Part shown: in pieces, positions 1 through 10,488 of the stretch | Layout: every line of letters starts with the position of its first letter | How positions within the stretch are numbered: position 1 is the stretch's first letter | Source of the DNA: Pyruvatibacter sp. HU-CL02332 | GTDB taxonomy: Bacteria; Pseudomonadota; Alphaproteobacteria; CGMCC-115125 | Direction: 5' to 3' | Assembly: GCF_040362765.1 (NCBI RefSeq) | Contig: NZ_BAABWK010000001.1 | Location: 372,001-436,000 of the forward strand | DNA length: 64,000 nt | Translations under genes and position numbers: made by a program | Notes under the pieces: model-generated | What the model was told of the DNA's origin: nothing | Seen by the model: only the letters and a program-made list of their open reading frames with translations | Database searches by the model: none

Positions 1-375
1 AGCTTCTTCGCGCGTAACCACGCGCCCTTCCGCCACCGGCATGCCGGTATTGGCCAGCAAGTGCTTCGCCCGCTGCTTGTCGATGGCAAGCGCGGACGCC
101 AGCACGCCTGAATGGGTGTACGGCAATTCCAGAACCTCGAGTAGTCCCTGCACACAGCCGTCTTCGCCCCATGGTCCGTGCAGTGCGTTGAACGCCACAT
201 CAGGTTTGAGGTCAGCGAGCACCTGCGCGAGATCATGTCCCGCATCTACATCGGTGACGGTGAAGCCTGCTTCGCGCAATGCCGCAGAGCATCCCCTGCC
301 CGAAGACAGCGAAACCTCACGCTCTGCGGACCAGCCGCCCATGAGGACGGCCACATGTGTGTCAGCGCGGCTCAT
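1..375 (-). CDS. ddl: D-alanine--D-alanine ligase, N-terminal part (cut by window edge)
   Basis: ATP-dependent cytoplasmic ligase that makes D-Ala-D-Ala for MurF. Only the first 125 codons are in the window, running off its left edge. The translation from ATG at 375 begins [20 protein letters not shown], which is the Ddl N-terminal strand and Gly-rich loop (GGxSxERE). Further on, [18 protein letters not shown] and [15 protein letters not shown] match the substrate-binding segments of the family. The start codon overlaps the murB stop (ATGA), so the gene is the downstream end of the visible dcw operon. Family assignment is firm; the ATP-grasp core is not visible. Confidence 0.93.
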   Translation of the reverse strand, partial: MSRADTHVAVLMGGWSAEREVSLSSGRGCSAALREAGFTVTDVDAGHDLAQVLADLKPDVAFNALHGPWGEDGCVQGLLEVLELPYTHSGVLASALAIDKQRAKHLLANTGMPVAEGRVVTREEA

Positions 376-1313
376 GTCTGCGCCTCCCGCCCAACCCGTT
401 TGATCTCCCACTGGAGTTCAATGCCACTCGTTTCTTTCACGCGGGCCCGCACCTCTTCACCAAGCCCCTCAAGGTCGCTGCCGGTGGCATCGCCCGTATT
501 GATGAGGAAATTGCAGTGCTGCTCCGAGACCTGCGCTCCGCCACGCTTGAGGCCGCGTGCACCCGCAGCATCAATGAGCTTCCAGGCCTTGGGGCCGTCC
601 GGATTGGTTCCACCGGGATTCTTGAAGGTTGACCCGCCGGTACGGCTTTTGATCGGCTGGCTGTCTTCGCGCGACGAGGTGATCTCGTCCATGCGCGCCT
701 TGATCTCGTCCTTGTCGCCGGGGGCGGCCTGAAACAGAGCTGAGGTAAAGATAAGATCATCAGCCACCTCAGAGTGGCGATAGGAATACCCAAAATCCGC
801 ATTGCTCAAGGTGACGCGCTCCCCATTGCGGGAGACCGCTTCAGCTTCAATCAGCACATCCTTGGTTTCACGACCATAGGCACCGGCATTCATGCGCAAC
901 GCGCCACCCAGCGCACCGGGAATGCCGCGATAAAACTCAAGACCGGTCAGTCCCGCATCAAGCGCCGCCTTGGCCAACATAATGTCAGGCACAGCGCAGC
1001 CGGCGCGCATTCTGGTGTCATCAACTTTTTCAATTGATGTGAAGCCGGACCCAAGCCGGATCACCACGCCGTCGATGCCACCGTCGCGCACAAGCAGGTT
1101 CGACCCAACACCCACAACGAGAACCGGTATGTCGTCAGGACAACCGGCAAGGAAGGTCGCAAGGTCATCAGCGTCTGCAGGCGTAAACAAAATATCTGCC
1201 GCGCCGCCGACGCGGAACCAGGTCAAAGGTGCCAGTGGTGCATTCTCCTTGTAGGAGCCGCGCACAGTTGGCAGGCGATCAATCAATGAAGGGAGGGCAT
1301 GTGTCTGCGTCAT
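372..1313 (-). CDS. murB: UDP-N-acetylenolpyruvoylglucosamine reductase MurB
   Basis: FAD- and NADPH-dependent reductase that completes UDP-MurNAc synthesis in the cytoplasm. The 313-residue product has the FAD-binding segment [12 protein letters not shown] near residue 68, the [18 protein letters not shown] segment near 128, and the C-terminal GGSTFKNP motif that carries the catalytic serine. The compact length and this motif arrangement fit the type II MurB class. The start overlaps the murC stop by 4 nt and the stop overlaps the ddl start, so translation is probably coupled. Nothing unusual is seen. Confidence 0.97.
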   Translation of the reverse strand: MTQTHALPSLIDRLPTVRGSYKENAPLAPLTWFRVGGAADILFTPADADDLATFLAGCPDDIPVLVVGVGSNLLVRDGGIDGVVIRLGSGFTSIEKVDDTRMRAGCAVPDIMLAKAALDAGLTGLEFYRGIPGALGGALRMNAGAYGRETKDVLIEAEAVSRNGERVTLSNADFGYSYRHSEVADDLIFTSALFQAAPGDKDEIKARMDEITSSREDSQPIKSRTGGSTFKNPGGTNPDGPKAWKLIDAAGARGLKRGGAQVSEQHCNFLINTGDATGSDLEGLGEEVRARVKETSGIELQWEIKRVGREAQT

Positions 1314-2725
1314 GCAGCCCCTCCCTTGCTTTCAAGTTCGCCCGGCAGCGCATTTGCCCACTGGGTGATATTGCCAGCCCCCAGGAAGACAACCATGTCG
1401 CCATCCTTGGCTTCCGCAGCAACAAGCGTGGCCAGATCATCGGGCGACGCCAGTTGGACAGCGTTCTTGTGGCCGTGATCAATCAGGCCCTGCGTAAGCG
1501 TAGCTGCGGAATAGCCTTCCAGCGGCTCCTCACCGGCCGGGAACACATCCGCAACCAGGACCAGATCCGCATCATTGAAACAGCTGCAGAATTCTTCAAA
1601 CAAATCACGCAAGCGCGTGTACCGGTGTGGCTGAACAACCGCGATGATGCGGCCCTTGGCAGCCGACCGGGCAGCAGCAAGCACCGCAGAGATTTCAACC
1701 GGGTGATGGCCGTAGTCATCATAGATGGCCACACCGTTCCAGGTGCCCGTCAACGTGAAGCGGCGCTTCACCCCGCCAAAGCGCGACAGGCCTTCAACAA
1801 TCTTGTCGTCCGGCACACCCATTTCGCGGGCGACGGTGATGGCAGCGGCTGAATTGAGAACATTGTGTTCGCCCGGCATGGGGAGCGCGAGACCATCAAT
1901 GCGGCGTGTGTCGCCTTTGACGCGATCGCTCAGCTCAACTGAGAACACGGACCGGCCATCCACGAAATCAAGATCAACAACGCGCACATCCGCCTGCGGG
2001 CTGAGGCCGTAGGTCACAACGCGGCGATCACGCACGCGACCAAGCAGCGCTTGCACTTCGGGATGATCAATGCAGAGCACCGCAAATCCATAGAACGGCA
2101 CCTGCTCGACGAAGGAACGGAACGCCTCCCGCAACGTGTCGAAGTCGCCATAGTGATCCAGATGTTCCGGATCAATGTTTGTCACCACCGCAACGGTAGA
2201 CGGCAGCTTGATAAATGTACCGTCGGACTCATCCGCCTCGACGACCATCCACTCACCCTGCCCCAGATAGGCATTGGTGCCATGAGCGTTGATGATGCCT
2301 CCATTAATCACGGTAGGGTCAAAACCCGCCGCATCCAGCAGTGACGACACCAGCGAGGTGGTTGTCGTCTTGCCATGGGTTCCGGCAATGGAGACGCAGC
2401 TCTTAAGGCGCATCAGCTCGGCCAGCATGTCGGCACGGCGCACGACCGGCAGCTTTGCTTCACGGGCTGCAATGACTTCTGCATTGTCGTCTTTGACGGC
2501 AGATGAAATGACGATGCAGGCAGCACCTTCCAGATTTTCAGCCCGCTGACCGATGAACACATGGATACCCAGGTCGCGCAGCCGCTTGACGTTGGCGTTG
2601 TCGGACAGGTCAGACCCCTGCACCGTATAGCCAAGATTGTGCATGACTTCGGCAATGCCGCTCATGCCAATGCCGCCGATACCGGCAAAGTGGATGGTTC
2701 CAAAAGTGCGGGCGAGATCGCTCAC
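1310..2725 (-). CDS. murC: UDP-N-acetylmuramate--L-alanine ligase MurC
   Basis: First of the four Mur ligases; adds L-Ala to UDP-MurNAc using ATP. The 471-residue protein opens with a Rossmann-like GIGGIGMSG segment (residues 15-23), has the P-loop GTHGKTTTT at 115-123, and the central-domain signature [10 protein letters not shown]-terminal [10 protein letters not shown] and [11 protein letters not shown] are typical of MurC. Length is normal. Start and stop overlap its neighbours murG and murB by 4 nt. Confidence 0.98.
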   Translation of the reverse strand: MSDLARTFGTIHFAGIGGIGMSGIAEVMHNLGYTVQGSDLSDNANVKRLRDLGIHVFIGQRAENLEGAACIVISSAVKDDNAEVIAAREAKLPVVRRADMLAELMRLKSCVSIAGTHGKTTTTSLVSSLLDAAGFDPTVINGGIINAHGTNAYLGQGEWMVVEADESDGTFIKLPSTVAVVTNIDPEHLDHYGDFDTLREAFRSFVEQVPFYGFAVLCIDHPEVQALLGRVRDRRVVTYGLSPQADVRVVDLDFVDGRSVFSVELSDRVKGDTRRIDGLALPMPGEHNVLNSAAAITVAREMGVPDDKIVEGLSRFGGVKRRFTLTGTWNGVAIYDDYGHHPVEISAVLAAARSAAKGRIIAVVQPHRYTRLRDLFEEFCSCFNDADLVLVADVFPAGEEPLEGYSAATLTQGLIDHGHKNAVQLASPDDLATLVAAEAKDGDMVVFLGAGNITQWANALPGELESKGGAA

Positions 2726-3828
2726 TGCTTCGTACTCCCCGAGGCGAGCGCCTCAACTAGATCAGCCAGACGCGCTGCAGCGTCGGGCCGGGCAACAGAC
2801 TTGGCGCAGGCGGCCGCTGTTTCCAGCTGGTCCGGCGCAACCATGAGATGTTCAAGTTCAGCCGAAACCAAATCCGGCGTGAAGTGTTTTTGCTGCATCA
2901 GCCACGCACCGCCCGCATCACTGAGCACCTGCGCATTGGCAAGCTGGTCCTGATCTATGGCGTGCGGCAAAGGCACAAGGAAAGAAGGACGGCCAACAAC
3001 CGCCAGCTCCGTTACTGTCGAGGCGCCAGAGCGCGCCACCACAAGCTGCGCGGCGGCAATATGCTCATGCATGTCTTCGAAGAATGACGCGACTTCGCAG
3101 GTGACACCCGCGTCGGCATAGGCCTGGGAAACGCGTTCTACATCTTCTGGTCGTGCCTGTTGAACGACACGCAAGCGGTTCCGCTGTGCTTCCGACAATT
3201 GAGCGACGGCTGCGGGTACAATGTCACTCATGACACGTGCGCCCTGACTCCCACCAAAAACCAGCAGATTGAAGGCACTGTCACCACCACTCGCCACATA
3301 GCTTCGGTCGGCAACCTTGATGATTTGGTCACGCACGGGATTGCCCGTGAGCGACAGTTTCGGTGCGTCCTTTTCCGTCAGATATTTCGGCTCAGCAAAA
3401 GTAGACGCAATGGCGTTCACCCGCGGCCCCATGAGGCGATTGACGCGACCCAGCACAGCATTCTGCTCATGTACCGCTGTAGGGATTCCGCGCATATAGG
3501 CTGCAACCAGCGGCGGCAGTGTCGGGTAGCCACCAAAGCCGATAACAACGCTGGCATCGAGTTTCGCCAGCACCTTACGCGACGCCAGAATGCCACGAAT
3601 GATCGGAATGACCGATGAAATCATGCCCACCAGGCCACCGCCGGAGGGCGTAGCAGACGGGACTGAGAAGACTTCTGCATCCGGAAACCGTGCCTGCACA
3701 CCAGAAACGCGATGATCCGTAATTACAGCGATCTTCTGGCCACGCCGCATAAGCTCCTGCGCCAGCGCCTGACCGGGGAAGAGATGACCACCGGTCCCGC
3801 CAGCTGCAATGACGATTGGCTTACTCAT
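2722..3828 (-). CDS. murG: UDP-GlcNAc:lipid I transferase MurG
   Basis: Peripheral membrane GT28 glycosyltransferase that converts lipid I to lipid II on the cytoplasmic face. I start it at ATG 3828, giving 368 residues beginning [19 protein letters not shown]. The longer open frame to 4164 runs through ftsW in another frame and lacks homology. The G-loop GGTGGH is at residues 10-15, the second G-loop at FGGSQGA, and the UDP-GlcNAc site at [11 protein letters not shown]. The start forms an ATGA overlap with the ftsW stop, which supports it. Confidence 0.96.
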   Translation of the reverse strand: MSKPIVIAAGGTGGHLFPGQALAQELMRRGQKIAVITDHRVSGVQARFPDAEVFSVPSATPSGGGLVGMISSVIPIIRGILASRKVLAKLDASVVIGFGGYPTLPPLVAAYMRGIPTAVHEQNAVLGRVNRLMGPRVNAIASTFAEPKYLTEKDAPKLSLTGNPVRDQIIKVADRSYVASGGDSAFNLLVFGGSQGARVMSDIVPAAVAQLSEAQRNRLRVVQQARPEDVERVSQAYADAGVTCEVASFFEDMHEHIAAAQLVVARSGASTVTELAVVGRPSFLVPLPHAIDQDQLANAQVLSDAGGAWLMQQKHFTPDLVSAELEHLMVAPDQLETAAACAKSVARPDAAARLADLVEALASGSTKQ

Positions 3829-5006
3829 GCCACACCTCCAGCCAGCCGTGCGGGGCGCAGTCCCGGAATGATCCGCGACGTCAATGCCGCCTGACTGCCA
3901 ACGCGGCGTCGGGTGAGAGAAAGGAGCATGCCCATGGAAATGGCCAGCGCGATCAAAGACGACCCGCCATAGGAAACGAATGGAAGTGTCATGCCCTTGG
4001 CCGGCAGCAGATTGAGGTTCACACCCAGATTGATGATCGACTGCACCCCGAAGAGCACTGCAAGACCGCAGGCTGACAGCTGCACAAACTTGTCCGTTTC
4101 GCCCATGACCCGAGCAAAAGACCGCAGCACGACGAAACCGAAGATGGCGAGCACCAAAAGGCACATGAGTGCGCCGAACTCTTCAGCAGTGACGGCATAA
4201 ATGTAATCTGTATGTGCATCCGGCAGCACACGCTTGATCGTGCCTTCGCCCGGCCCCATACCCAAAAAGCCGCCGCGCGAAAACGCATCAAGCGCGGTGT
4301 CAATCTGATAGGTGTCACCGGAGGCCGGATCCAGAAAACGGTCAATGCGGCTCGCCACATGCGGCATCATGATATAGGCGCCATAAGCACCCGCCATCGC
4401 CAGCGATGCCAGAAGCACAATCCAGATCCAGGGAATACCGGCGAGGAAAAACAGCGCGCCCCACGTGCCCGTCACCAGCAGCGCCTGACCAAAGTCCGGC
4501 TGCAGGACAAGGATACCAATCGTGGCAACCCACAAAGCCGCAGCAATGGTGTTGCCGGGAATGCCGGACTCCCGGTTGCTGCCCTCCGCAAACATCCACG
4601 CGCAGACAACCACAAAACCGGCCTTCGCAAACTCGGAAGGTTGCAGCGAGAACGGGCCCACATAGAGCCAGCGGGTCGCGCCCTTGATCTCCGGGCCGAT
4701 CAGCAGTGTGGCAACCATAAGAACCAGGGCACCAGCGAAAATGAGTGTCGCCAGTCGCCGCACACCACGTGGGCTCAGCAGGGAAACCCCGAACATGATG
4801 AGCAGAGCGGGCACCAGATAAATGAGATGCCGATAGAAGAAGTGATAGGGCTCAAGACCAATGCGCGTGGCCACAGCCGGGCTTGCGGCAAGCGACATGA
4901 CGGTCCCCAGACCCAGCAGCAGGATCAGGGCTGCAAATGTCCAGCGATCAACTGTCCACCACCATTGTGCGATCGCGCTTTTATCTGTGCGGGCAAGACG
5001 GATCAT
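3825..5006 (-). CDS. ftsW: SEDS peptidoglycan polymerase FtsW
   Basis: Septal glycosyltransferase of the SEDS family, working with the class B PBP FtsI encoded in the same operon. The 393-residue product has about ten hydrophobic segments and the SEDS landmarks GARWLY-like GATRWLYVGPFSLQPSEFAK, then GEGTIKRVLPDAHTDYI and the C-terminal PFVSYGGSSL signature. It lies between murD and murG with 4-nt overlaps on both sides. Position between murD and murG and septal context favour FtsW over RodA. Confidence 0.96.
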   Translation of the reverse strand: MIRLARTDKSAIAQWWWTVDRWTFAALILLLGLGTVMSLAASPAVATRIGLEPYHFFYRHLIYLVPALLIMFGVSLLSPRGVRRLATLIFAGALVLMVATLLIGPEIKGATRWLYVGPFSLQPSEFAKAGFVVVCAWMFAEGSNRESGIPGNTIAAALWVATIGILVLQPDFGQALLVTGTWGALFFLAGIPWIWIVLLASLAMAGAYGAYIMMPHVASRIDRFLDPASGDTYQIDTALDAFSRGGFLGMGPGEGTIKRVLPDAHTDYIYAVTAEEFGALMCLLVLAIFGFVVLRSFARVMGETDKFVQLSACGLAVLFGVQSIINLGVNLNLLPAKGMTLPFVSYGGSSLIALAISMGMLLSLTRRRVGSQAALTSRIIPGLRPARLAGGVA

Positions 5007-6448
5007 GCTGCTGCCCCCCCGCCCTGCTTGGCCTTGTCAGACGCCTGAGCCAAAGCGCGCACAGCGTCGCGGAACGCATCGCCGCGCTTTTCAAAGTCCG
5101 GAAACTGGTCAAATGACGCACAGGCAGGCGACAACAGCACCACGGCATTGTCGTCCTTGGCTGCATCATGTGCCGCCTGCAGCACCGCTTCGTCGAGCGT
5201 TCCTGAAAGCGTGTGTTTGACGCGCCCATCAAGAGTGGCTCCAAAGTCCTGTGCTGAATTGCCAATCAGATAGGCCTTGGCAATTTTTGGGAAATACTCA
5301 GCAAGCGGCTCAATGCCCCCCGCTTTGGCAACGCCACCAGCAATCCAGTAAATCTTGTCATACGTCGCCAGAGCACGTGCCGCAGCATCCGCATTGGTTG
5401 CCTTGCTGTCATTCACAAACCGCACGCCATTGTGCTCGCCAACCTGCTCCATGCGATGCGCGAGACCGGGGAACCGCTTAAGCCCGTCCGCGATCTTGGC
5501 GGGGTCAATCCCGAGCACGCGAACGGCAGCAAATGCTGCCGCTGCATTTTCCCAGTTGTGAGATCCCTGCAGTGTGGTGATGCCGTTCAGGTCCGCACCC
5601 TCTTCAACGCGGCTTGAGCGGGAGTGATAAATCTTGCCCCCAAGCACATAGACGCCGCGGCCCAGCGACTTACGCGCTGAAATAGGAATGACCTTTGGGC
5701 CGCCGTCGTTTGATCCAGCCGCGGCCTGTTGACCACACCGGTTGGTGCACAGGCGCGCCACCGGTTCACTGTCGATGCCGAACACCGCATATCCACGGGC
5801 CGTCTGATTGGCAAAAATCCGATCCTTGATGGCAATGTAGTTTTCAAAACTGCCATGGCGATCAAGATGGTCCGGCGTGATGTTCAGCAGCACAGACACG
5901 TCCGGGCGAAAGCTCGGTGCCAGATCAAGCTGGTAGGACGAAATCTCGATGACATAGATCGTCTGATCTTCCGGCGGATCGAGGTCGAGCACCGCGCGAC
6001 CAATATTGCCACCGATCTGCGCATTACCACCGGCCTGCCGAATGAGATGACCGATAAGAGCCGTGGTTGTTGATTTGCCGTTGGTGCCGGTGATTGCAAC
6101 CATCCGCGCGCGTTTGCCCGAGGCATCAAGCGCACGCTGGAACAATTCCATGTCACCAATGATCGGCACATCAGCAGCTTTGGCTGCAAGCACAAGGGCG
6201 TGCGGCGCAGGATGCGTCAGAGGAACACCCGGGCTTAGAACCAGCGCTTCAATCTGCGACCAGTCTGTGCTGTAGAGATCATGCAGTTCCAGACCTTCGG
6301 CCTGCGCTTCATCACGCCGCGCTTCTCCGTCGTCCCAGCACAGCACCGTCGCGCCACCTGCTTCCAGCGCCCGCGCAACACCAAGCCCTGTCCGGCCAAG
6401 GCCGAACATTGCAACGCGTTTTGCTTCAAATCCTGGAACAGGGATCAT
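5003..6448 (-). CDS. murD: UDP-MurNAc-L-alanine--D-glutamate ligase MurD
   Basis: Mur ligase that adds D-Glu. The 481-residue product has the N-terminal FGLGRTGLG motif, the ATP P-loop GTNGKSTTT at residues 121-129, the central signature EISSYQLDL and the C-terminal HRMEQVGEHNGVRFVNDSKATN. A segment around residues 228-265 (NRCGQQAAAGSNDGGPK and following) is longer than in the E. coli enzyme as I recall it, a modest lineage insertion. It starts 21 nt after the mraY stop and overlaps ftsW by 4 nt. Confidence 0.97.
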   Translation of the reverse strand: MIPVPGFEAKRVAMFGLGRTGLGVARALEAGGATVLCWDDGEARRDEAQAEGLELHDLYSTDWSQIEALVLSPGVPLTHPAPHALVLAAKAADVPIIGDMELFQRALDASGKRARMVAITGTNGKSTTTALIGHLIRQAGGNAQIGGNIGRAVLDLDPPEDQTIYVIEISSYQLDLAPSFRPDVSVLLNITPDHLDRHGSFENYIAIKDRIFANQTARGYAVFGIDSEPVARLCTNRCGQQAAAGSNDGGPKVIPISARKSLGRGVYVLGGKIYHSRSSRVEEGADLNGITTLQGSHNWENAAAAFAAVRVLGIDPAKIADGLKRFPGLAHRMEQVGEHNGVRFVNDSKATNADAAARALATYDKIYWIAGGVAKAGGIEPLAEYFPKIAKAYLIGNSAQDFGATLDGRVKHTLSGTLDEAVLQAAHDAAKDDNAVVLLSPACASFDQFPDFEKRGDAFRDAVRALAQASDKAKQGGGAAA

Positions 6449-6469
6449 GACGAGGCGGTTCTTTTCTTT

Positions 6470-7558
6470 CTATCGAAGCTTGAGGGTGGAGAGGCCAATC
6501 ATCGCCAGGATGATGGCAACGATCCAAAAACGAATAACGATGGTGGGCTCGGCCCAGCCAAGTTGCTCAAAGTGATGGTGGATGGGCGCCATCTTGAAGA
6601 CGCGCTTGCCGGTCAGCTTGAAGGACGCGACCTGCACGATGACCGACAGGGCCTCAACCACGAACAGACCACCGATGATGACCAGAACAAGCTCGTGCTT
6701 GGTGGCAACAGCCATGGAACCAATGGCGCCACCTAGAGCAAGCGACCCGGTATCGCCCATGAAAACCATGGCCGGTGGTGCATTGAACCAGAGGAAGCCA
6801 AGACCCGCGCCAATGATGGCGCCGCAGATAATGGCAAGCTCACCCGTGCCCAGCACGAAGTGGATCTGTAGATAGTCCGAGAACACGGCATTGCCGATGA
6901 GATAGGCAATGAGGCCAAAGCTGGCGGCCGCAATCATGACAGGCACAATCGCCAGACCATCCAGACCGTCTGTCAGATTGACCGCGTTGGACGCACCAAC
7001 AATGACCAGACCGCCAAACACGATATAGAACAGGCCCAGCTGGATCAGCACATCCTTGAAGAACGGCACAGCAACAGCGCCGCCAAGTCCATCCGTTGAA
7101 AGCTGCATCATGAAAACAACAGCGACGAACGCGATGGCAAACTCGATCGCAAGCCGGACGCGGCCCGACACACCCGCATGGCTTGCCCGTGTCACCTTGC
7201 GGTAGTCGTCGGCAAACCCCACAAGACCAAAGCCAACCGTGACACCAAGCACCGCCCAGACATATCCGTTGGTAAGATCAGCCCACAGCAACGTTGCAAC
7301 CACGATCGACATCAGGATCAGTCCGCCGCCCATGGTCGGTGTGCCGGCTTTGGCCACGATATGGCTCTGCGGGCCATCTTCCCGAATGGGCTGGCCCTGC
7401 TTCTGTTTCTTCTTCAACCAGCGAATGAATGCCGGGCCCATCAGGAAGGCCACGAGCAGCGCCGTCATGGTGGCGCCGCCAGTTCTGAACGTGATGTAAC
7501 GGAACACGTTGAAGAAGGAGACCTGATCAGCCAGATCAGCAAACAATATGTAGAGCAT
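6470..7558 (-). CDS. mraY: Phospho-MurNAc-pentapeptide transferase MraY
   Basis: Integral membrane enzyme that makes lipid I from UDP-MurNAc-pentapeptide and undecaprenyl phosphate. The 362-residue sequence has about ten membrane segments. The catalytic aspartates are in FADDYRKV (residues 115-122) and [10 protein letters not shown], and the [11 protein letters not shown] histidine motif is near the C terminus. Its ATG overlaps the murF stop by one base (TGATG), so the pair is probably translationally coupled. Confidence 0.98.
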   Translation of the reverse strand: MLYILFADLADQVSFFNVFRYITFRTGGATMTALLVAFLMGPAFIRWLKKKQKQGQPIREDGPQSHIVAKAGTPTMGGGLILMSIVVATLLWADLTNGYVWAVLGVTVGFGLVGFADDYRKVTRASHAGVSGRVRLAIEFAIAFVAVVFMMQLSTDGLGGAVAVPFFKDVLIQLGLFYIVFGGLVIVGASNAVNLTDGLDGLAIVPVMIAAASFGLIAYLIGNAVFSDYLQIHFVLGTGELAIICGAIIGAGLGFLWFNAPPAMVFMGDTGSLALGGAIGSMAVATKHELVLVIIGGLFVVEALSVIVQVASFKLTGKRVFKMAPIHHHFEQLGWAEPTIVIRFWIVAIILAMIGLSTLKLR

Positions 7559-9012
7559 CAGACCAGCTCCTCTTTGGTGTTCTTGTTGGATTGGGTCTCG
7601 GGCCCAAGATCTTTGAGCGCCTTGAGGACAACCGCCATGCGGCTGCCAAGTGACCCCTTGATCATCACGACATCACCCGGCGCAATTTCGTCGGCCACGC
7701 GTGCAGCCAGTTCGGCGGATGTGTCCGCATAGGCACCGCGGACGCCTTTTGGCAAAGCGTCCCAGAGGTTTTCCATCAGGGGGCCGCAGGCAAACACGAG
7801 ATCAATTTCGTTTTCAGCAATCGGCGCAGCCAGACCCGCATGATCTGCTGGACCCTGGTCGCCCAGTTCCAGCATATCCCCCACCACCGCAATACGGCGA
7901 CCATGTGGGCCCGGAGGCGTGTTACCAAGCGCCTGCATGACAGCCCGCATCGATGTCGGGTTGGCGTTGTAGCTTTCATCAATGATGAGGAACGATCCGC
8001 GCGGCACATCAATTTCGATGCGACTGCCCCGTCCTTCCGGTGGCAACAGCTTGCCAAGCGCGAGGCCGGCCAAAGCCAGATCAGCCCCCAGCTCATGAAC
8101 ACAGGCCAGCATGGCCAGCGAGTTCATGACAATGTGCTCACCGGGCACGCCAAGCTTGTAAGTCATCTCATGATCACAGATCGACGCGGTGACATAGGAT
8201 GCATCTGATTGAAGCGACATCCGCGTCACCCGGGCATCCGCCAGTTCGGATTTGCCAAAGGCGATGATTTTGCCCGCCCCGCACGCCAGAGCACGTGACC
8301 GGAGCCGATCAAAATGCGGATTGTCCTGATTGAGGATCGCGGTTCCACCAGCCTGCAATCCATCAAAGATTTCAGCCTTGGCATCGGCGATCTCCTCAAC
8401 CGACCCGAAGTTCTCGATGTGGACAGCTTCAACTGTTGTGATGATGACCGCTTCAGGTCGCACCATTTTTACCAGTGGCGAAATCTCGTTGGCGTGATTC
8501 ATGCCAATTTCAAAAATGCCGTACTGGGCATCTGCAGGCATACGGGCAAGGGTAATCGGCACCCCGATATGATTGTTGTAGGAAGCAACGGATGCGTGCG
8601 TCCGGCCCTGCCCGCTTAGAATATGAAGCAGGCCTTCCTTTGTACCGGTCTTGCCGACAGAGCCCGTCACCGCACAGATGCGGGCGCTGCTGCGCGCGCG
8701 GGCGGCCAGTCCCAGTTTTTCAAGCGCCTTCAGGGTGTCATCCACCTGCACAAGCGGCGCATCCGGCTTCAACCCGTCAACCGGACGGGAAATCACAGCA
8801 CAGGCAGCGCCTTTGTCGAGCGCCTGCGCCACATAGTCATGACCGTCATTGCCATCACCCAGCAGGGCAAAAAAGAGGTCGCCGGGCTGCAGCGTACGCG
8901 TATCAATGGAAATGCCATGAGCCTGCCATTCGGCATCGCCGAGCAGCGGGGCACCCATGGCGGTTGCCGCATCCTGGGCTGTCCAAAGAGCTTTTGCGGG
9001 ACTAGAGGTCAT
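7558..9012 (-). CDS. murF: UDP-MurNAc-tripeptide--D-Ala-D-Ala ligase MurF
   Basis: Last cytoplasmic Mur ligase; adds the D-Ala-D-Ala dipeptide made by Ddl. The 484-residue protein has [17 protein letters not shown] at the N terminus, the P-loop GSVGKTGTK at residues 117-125, and [12 protein letters not shown] and [13 protein letters not shown] in the central and C-terminal domains. It begins 5 nt after the murE stop, and its own stop overlaps mraY. Length is normal for the family. Confidence 0.97.
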   Translation of the reverse strand: MTSSPAKALWTAQDAATAMGAPLLGDAEWQAHGISIDTRTLQPGDLFFALLGDGNDGHDYVAQALDKGAACAVISRPVDGLKPDAPLVQVDDTLKALEKLGLAARARSSARICAVTGSVGKTGTKEGLLHILSGQGRTHASVASYNNHIGVPITLARMPADAQYGIFEIGMNHANEISPLVKMVRPEAVIITTVEAVHIENFGSVEEIADAKAEIFDGLQAGGTAILNQDNPHFDRLRSRALACGAGKIIAFGKSELADARVTRMSLQSDASYVTASICDHEMTYKLGVPGEHIVMNSLAMLACVHELGADLALAGLALGKLLPPEGRGSRIEIDVPRGSFLIIDESYNANPTSMRAVMQALGNTPPGPHGRRIAVVGDMLELGDQGPADHAGLAAPIAENEIDLVFACGPLMENLWDALPKGVRGAYADTSAELAARVADEIAPGDVVMIKGSLGSRMAVVLKALKDLGPETQSNKNTKEELV

Positions 9013-9017
9013 GGGCG

Positions 9018-10484
9018 TTACGCACCCTCCCGAACATCTTGCAGCGCGGCCTTGACCTGCGCGCGATCATCAAATGGACGGACCTCATCGCCCACAATCT
9101 GGCCGGTTTCATGACCCTTGCCAGCCACGAGCAAGACATCGCCTTCGCCAAGCCCCTCAAGACCCGCCTTGATGGCTTGCGCCCGGTCGCCAATGTCGCG
9201 CGCCCCGGGGGCTGCGGCCATGATTTCAGCCCGAATGGCTGCCGCATCTTCAGAGCGCGGATTATCGTCAGTCACGATGGCTGCATCAGCGAGGCGGACG
9301 GCGATCTCGCCCATTTGCGGACGCTTGCCCGCATCACGGTCCCCGCCGCAGCCGAACACAACGACCAACCGACCGGCCGTATGGGGCCGCAGGGCGGTGA
9401 TGGCAGTCTCAAGGGCATCCGGCGTATGGGCGTAATCCACATAGGCAGCCGCGCCTGTTTTCGAAGTTCCCATCATCTCAAGACGACCGGCAGCGCCTTC
9501 AAGGGACGAGAGCGCAGCAAGCGCCCGATCCACCGGCGCTCCTGTTGCCGCAACCAGCCCCACAGCGACCAGCGCATTGGAGGCCTGAAAGTCCCCGACC
9601 AGAGGCAGTGCAATGTCATGGGACTGGCCTTTATGCAGGACAGTCAGGTTTTGACCATGAGCCGTCGGCGTCAGCTTTTCGAGCTTCAGGGACGTGCCTT
9701 CAAAACCGACCGAGATGACTTTTTGCGCCCGCGCCCAAGCCACCGCTGCAATCTCCTTGGAGAGCGGCGCATCTGCATTCAGCACGACAGTGCCGCCCGG
9801 CGGCAGCACTTCACCGAACAGACGCATCTTGGCGTAGGCATAGTCCTCAAACGTCTCGTGATAATCCATGTGATCACGAGTGATGTTGGTAAAGGCCGCC
9901 GCGGTCAGCTCAACGCCATCCATGCGATGTTGCACCAGCCCATGGCTGGAGGCTTCAACAGCGACCGCCTGAATGCCTTCCGCAGCAAGCTCGGCGAGTG
10001 CCGCATGAAGCGTCACTGGGTCAGGCGTTGTGTGAATGAGCTTGCGCGTTTCACTGGCGGTCATCACCCCCAGCGTGCCAACGGATGCAGCCGGTGTTCC
10101 AAGTCGCTCCCAGATCTGGCGCACAAATGAAGCAACCGACGTCTTGCCGTTGGTCCCCGTCACCGCAACGGCTGTGTGCGGCTGAGCATGATAGAAATTG
10201 GCCGCCGCCAGCGCGAACCGACGACGCGGATTTCGGTCTGCAATCAGCGTCACATCGGGATAGTCAGCAGGCATGTCCGTTCCCGGCAGCGCAAGAATGG
10301 CAACAGCCCCCTGCTCGCACGCCTTGGGAATGAATTTGGCACCGTCTGCCTGCGTACCCGGCAAGGCAGCAAACAGGAAGCCGGGTTTCACCTTGCGGCT
10401 GTCTTCGGTGAGGCCTGCAATATCGAGTGTGCCCGCCCCTTGAGGGATGGAGACACGTGCGCCGAGGAGGTGAGCCAGATCCAT
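9018..10484 (-). CDS. murE: UDP-MurNAc-tripeptide synthetase MurE, meso-DAP type
   Basis: Adds the third residue of the stem peptide. The 488-residue protein carries the P-loop GTNGKTS at residues 110-116, EASSHGL in the central domain, and DDNPRSED in the C-terminal domain. The DNPR motif is the known marker of meso-diaminopimelate-adding MurE, rather than the lysine type, as expected for a Gram-negative cell. It starts 4 nt downstream of the ftsI stop in the same operon. Confidence 0.97.
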   Translation of the reverse strand: MDLAHLLGARVSIPQGAGTLDIAGLTEDSRKVKPGFLFAALPGTQADGAKFIPKACEQGAVAILALPGTDMPADYPDVTLIADRNPRRRFALAAANFYHAQPHTAVAVTGTNGKTSVASFVRQIWERLGTPAASVGTLGVMTASETRKLIHTTPDPVTLHAALAELAAEGIQAVAVEASSHGLVQHRMDGVELTAAAFTNITRDHMDYHETFEDYAYAKMRLFGEVLPPGGTVVLNADAPLSKEIAAVAWARAQKVISVGFEGTSLKLEKLTPTAHGQNLTVLHKGQSHDIALPLVGDFQASNALVAVGLVAATGAPVDRALAALSSLEGAAGRLEMMGTSKTGAAAYVDYAHTPDALETAITALRPHTAGRLVVVFGCGGDRDAGKRPQMGEIAVRLADAAIVTDDNPRSEDAAAIRAEIMAAAPGARDIGDRAQAIKAGLEGLGEGDVLLVAGKGHETGQIVGDEVRPFDDRAQVKAALQDVREGA

Positions 10485-10488
10485 ATCG

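Noticed and set aside
3829-4164. Upstream extension of murG by 112 codons
   Set aside because: It overlaps ftsW in another frame, has no homology, and the internal ATG with ATGA overlap gives the normal MurG N terminus.
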